DNA from: DASYLJ01 sp036009625
GTDB lineage: Bacteria; Desulfobacterota; Binatia; DP-6
DNA length: 49,356 nucleotides
NCBI GenBank assembly: GCA_036009625.1
Contig: DASYLJ010000156.1
Span: 1 to 49,356 of the forward strand
Reading direction: 5' to 3'
Positions 47,775 through 49,356 of the stretch are shown piece after piece; within the stretch, counting starts at the first letter, position 1, and the number at the start of each line of letters is the position of its first letter. Made by a program: the position numbers and the translations under genes. A model generated the notes under the pieces. It searched no databases. It was not told where the DNA came from and saw nothing but the letters and a program-made list of their open reading frames with translations.

Positions 47775-48476
47775 ATGGGCGCGGGCATGCTCTTCGTGCA
47801 GGAGATCCACGACGTCGTCGCCGGTCGCATGGAGGAGTTCGGCACCGCGCTACGCGACGCCTGGCGACCGCACCTCGAACGCGAGGGCACCGCGCGCCTC
47901 CTCTGGGGGTGGGAGCTCACGCACGGCACCGGGCCGAGCTACCAGGCGATCACGCTCACCGCGGTCCGCGACTGGGCGGCGTGGGGTGATCTGCTGGAGC
48001 GACGCCGCACGCAGCAGCCGTGGCGCGACGCCGACGCGCACCTCTGGACGCTGCGCCGCGACGTCACGGCGACCGTCCTCGTGCCGGCGTCGTGGTCGCC
48101 GCTGCGCGAGATCGACCTCACGGGTCCGCCGCCTGCGCCACCGGCAGAGCCGGCGCTCCACCTCCACGACACCGGCTGGCCGTTCCCGGGCGGGCTCGAG
48201 GCCTACGTCGAGGCGCTCGGCCGCGTCTACCTGCCGCAGGTCCAGCAGAGCCGGATGATCGCGCTCGAGGGGTGTCTGACGGTTGCCCCGGGCACGGGTC
48301 GCCATCACGAAGTCGTGCTGCTGCAGCGTATTCTCGACTGGCCGCGCTTCGCCGAGCTGCTCGCCCGCGGCGAGCAGGGGGCGCAACGCGGCGGGTGGAT
48401 GATCGAGGGCATGCGCTACCGCGATCGGTGGCTGTCCCGCCTGCTGCGGGTGGCGCCGTGGTCGCCCTGGCGGTGA
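47775..48476 (+). CDS. NIPSNAP-like protein with two related halves
   Basis: The 233-residue protein appears to contain two copies of a dimeric alpha/beta-barrel (NIPSNAP-like) fold. The first half has MLFVQEIHDVVAGRMEEFG and YQAITLTAVRDWAAWGDL, and the second GLEAYVEALGRVYLPQVQQ and HEVVLLQRILDWPRFAELL. Each half ends with a helix of D-W-x-x-(W/F) type. The fold is used by many small-molecule monooxygenases and NIPSNAP proteins; no active site is apparent. The ATG at 47775 has GGGAG one base before it, and ATG 47787 is an alternative. It is divergent from the acetamidase pair. Confidence 0.6.
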   Translation: MGAGMLFVQEIHDVVAGRMEEFGTALRDAWRPHLEREGTARLLWGWELTHGTGPSYQAITLTAVRDWAAWGDLLERRRTQQPWRDADAHLWTLRRDVTATVLVPASWSPLREIDLTGPPPAPPAEPALHLHDTGWPFPGGLEAYVEALGRVYLPQVQQSRMIALEGCLTVAPGTGRHHEVVLLQRILDWPRFAELLARGEQGAQRGGWMIEGMRYRDRWLSRLLRVAPWSPWR

Positions 48477-48501
48477 GTCCGTAAAAAACGGCTAATTTTC
48501 A

Positions 48502-48531
48502 TTGACAGCCGGCTTGGTTCCGTCTTACGCC
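48502..48531 (+). promoter_or_regulatory. Predicted promoter of the Thr-linker gene at 48574
   Basis: TTGACA at 48502-48507 is followed after 18 bp by TACGCC at 48526-48531. The ATG at 48574 lies about 35 nt past the expected start and has a G-rich ribosome-binding site. Confidence 0.45.
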
Positions 48532-48573
48532 CCCCTCGTTCATGGCGTCGTGCGGGCGCCGGGGGGGGAACGG

Positions 48574-49356
48574 ATGCTGCGAATCGTCTCGTTGTCGATC
48601 ATCGTAGGGGTACTCGTGTCTGCCGCGTCGGCCACAGCGGCCGACGTGCCCATCGCGGGGGGCACGCTGGTCGTCGTCGACAACCTGACGAACCCAGCCA
48701 AGCGGAAGATGACGTTCAAGTCGTCCGACCTGAACGTCGACGTCGGCACAGAGAATCCCACCGTCGTTGGCGCGACCATCGAGCTGGTCAATCCAACCCC
48801 GGGCCTCGAGCAGTCCGACGTCTTCGCGCTCCCGGCGAGCGGTTGGACGGCGGTCGGGGCGCCCCCCACGGGCTACAAGTACAAGGATCGCTTCCTGGCG
48901 AACGGACCGGTCAAGGCGGCACAGATCAAGAACGGCCGCCTGGTGAAGGTCTCGGCCAAGGGCGCTTCGATGTCGTTCGCGCTGGCGGGTGCGTCGCAGA
49001 CCCAGATCGGCGTCGTCACCTCCGTCGGAGCCACGCGCTTCTGCGCCACCTTCGGCGGCCAGGTGAAGAAGGACGACGGCGTGAAGTTCATGGCGAAGCT
49101 CTCGCCGCCGCCGGCCGTCTGCCCGGGGCTTCCCCCGCCCACGACGACGACGTCGTCGTCGACCACCACGACGTCGTCCACGTCGACCAGCACGTCGACC
49201 ACCGAGACCACGACCACCACGTCGACATCCACCACCACCTCGACGACGACCACGACCAGCACCACCGAATCCACCACCACCACCTCGTCGTCGACGACCA
49301 CCTCGTCGACGAGCACGACCAGCACCTCGACCACGACCACGTCGAGCACCTCGTCG
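48574..49356 (+). CDS. Exported protein with shared N-terminal domain and very long Thr/Ser tract (partial)
   Basis: The frame stays open to the window end, giving 261 residues with no stop. A signal peptide (SLSIIVGVLVSAASATA) precedes a domain of about 150 residues that aligns with the one in the gene at 14612: LVVVDNLTNPAKRKMTFKS against KLLIKDNANPVKRQVQVLS, then YKYKDRFLA against LWKYNNKVT, and ATRFCATFGG against GTRYCLRCTG. From about residue 188 the sequence is almost pure Thr and Ser for at least 70 residues. Whatever domain follows is outside the window. The G-run before the ATG acts as ribosome-binding site. Confidence 0.7.
   Translation, partial: MLRIVSLSIIVGVLVSAASATAADVPIAGGTLVVVDNLTNPAKRKMTFKSSDLNVDVGTENPTVVGATIELVNPTPGLEQSDVFALPASGWTAVGAPPTGYKYKDRFLANGPVKAAQIKNGRLVKVSAKGASMSFALAGASQTQIGVVTSVGATRFCATFGGQVKKDDGVKFMAKLSPPPAVCPGLPPPTTTTSSSTTTTSSTSTSTSTTETTTTTSTSTTTSTTTTTSTTESTTTTSSSTTTSSTSTTSTSTTTTSSTSS
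49140..49356 (+). repeat. Imperfect trinucleotide tract encoding Thr/Ser
   Basis: About 217 bases of imperfect ACG/ACC/TCG repeats encode the Thr/Ser linker of the last gene. Similar shorter tracts occur at 3590-3706, 5385-5523 and 15150-15206. Such tracts may vary in length by slippage. Confidence 0.7.

Noticed and set aside
48873..49349. Minus-strand frame of Val/Asp repeats at the window end
   Set aside because: Complement of the Thr/Ser tract; the repeated V-D pattern is the antisense of ACG/ACC/TCG repeats, not a protein.

Overview
The window is GC-rich chromosomal DNA from a bacterium with dense, short-gapped gene packing. No rRNA, tRNA, CRISPR array, insertion sequence or phage gene was found. 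Several features suggest an uncultured, aerobic, hydrocarbon- or lipid-degrading soil or sediment lineage, with Binatota or a former deltaproteobacterial relative as my best guess: exported proteins with long Thr/Ser linkers, tandem exported di-haem DUF1111 proteins, AlkB, PhyH, thiolases with a DUF35 partner, and LLM flavoproteins. This placement is inference from gene content; the sequence carries no phylogenetic marker that I can score.

Layout. 1-2.1 kb: end of a dienelactone hydrolase, a glycosyltransferase-like gene, a 24-residue membrane peptide and a methyltransferase. 2.1-6.5 kb: two divergent exported proteins with Thr-rich linkers. 6.6-11.4 kb: a membrane GAF protein, a lipoprotein fatty-acid cis/trans isomerase (cti), a flavin-binding PNPOx-like protein and a divergent LysR regulator with a palindromic site. 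11.4-14.5 kb: two overlapping exported di-haem c proteins. 14.6-17.4 kb: a Thr-linker protein, an FG-GAP propeller and a truncated rhodanese. 17.5-20.1 kb: HPF-like protein, SlyD, GST, ThrH. 20.1-25.3 kb: an MFS/lipoprotein/VanX-like group facing a TPR protein. 25.3-29.7 kb: a PhyH, LLM oxidoreductase, thiolase, DUF1254 run. 29.7-33.6 kb: a four-gene alkB operon controlled by a divergent TetR gene. 33.6-38.7 kb: a BNR propeller, NUDIX/MobA, sirtuin, CsbD and DUF1328. 38.7-45.1 kb: an OB-fold lipoprotein-like gene, a DUF35/thiolase-like pair, a glutaredoxin, a propeller and an ABC exporter. 45.2-49.4 kb: two exported acetamidase/formamidase paralogues, a NIPSNAP-like gene, and a second copy of the N-terminal domain of the 14.6 kb Thr-linker protein, running off the end.

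How it fits together (inference). AlkB with its hydrolase, the PhyH/LLM/thiolase run and the DUF35/thiolase-like pair look like oxidation and chain-shortening of alkyl or isoprenoid substrates. Cti changes unsaturated membrane lipids from cis to trans in solvent stress and would suit the same lifestyle. The best-supported regulatory element is at the alkB/tetR boundary. A near-consensus promoter has an 18-bp perfect palindrome exactly filling its -35/-10 spacer, with a second related palindrome just downstream. The least understood material is the set of seven exported propeller or Thr-linker proteins, at least two of which share an unnamed N-terminal domain. Several promoters lie so close to the start codon that leaderless mRNAs are likely.
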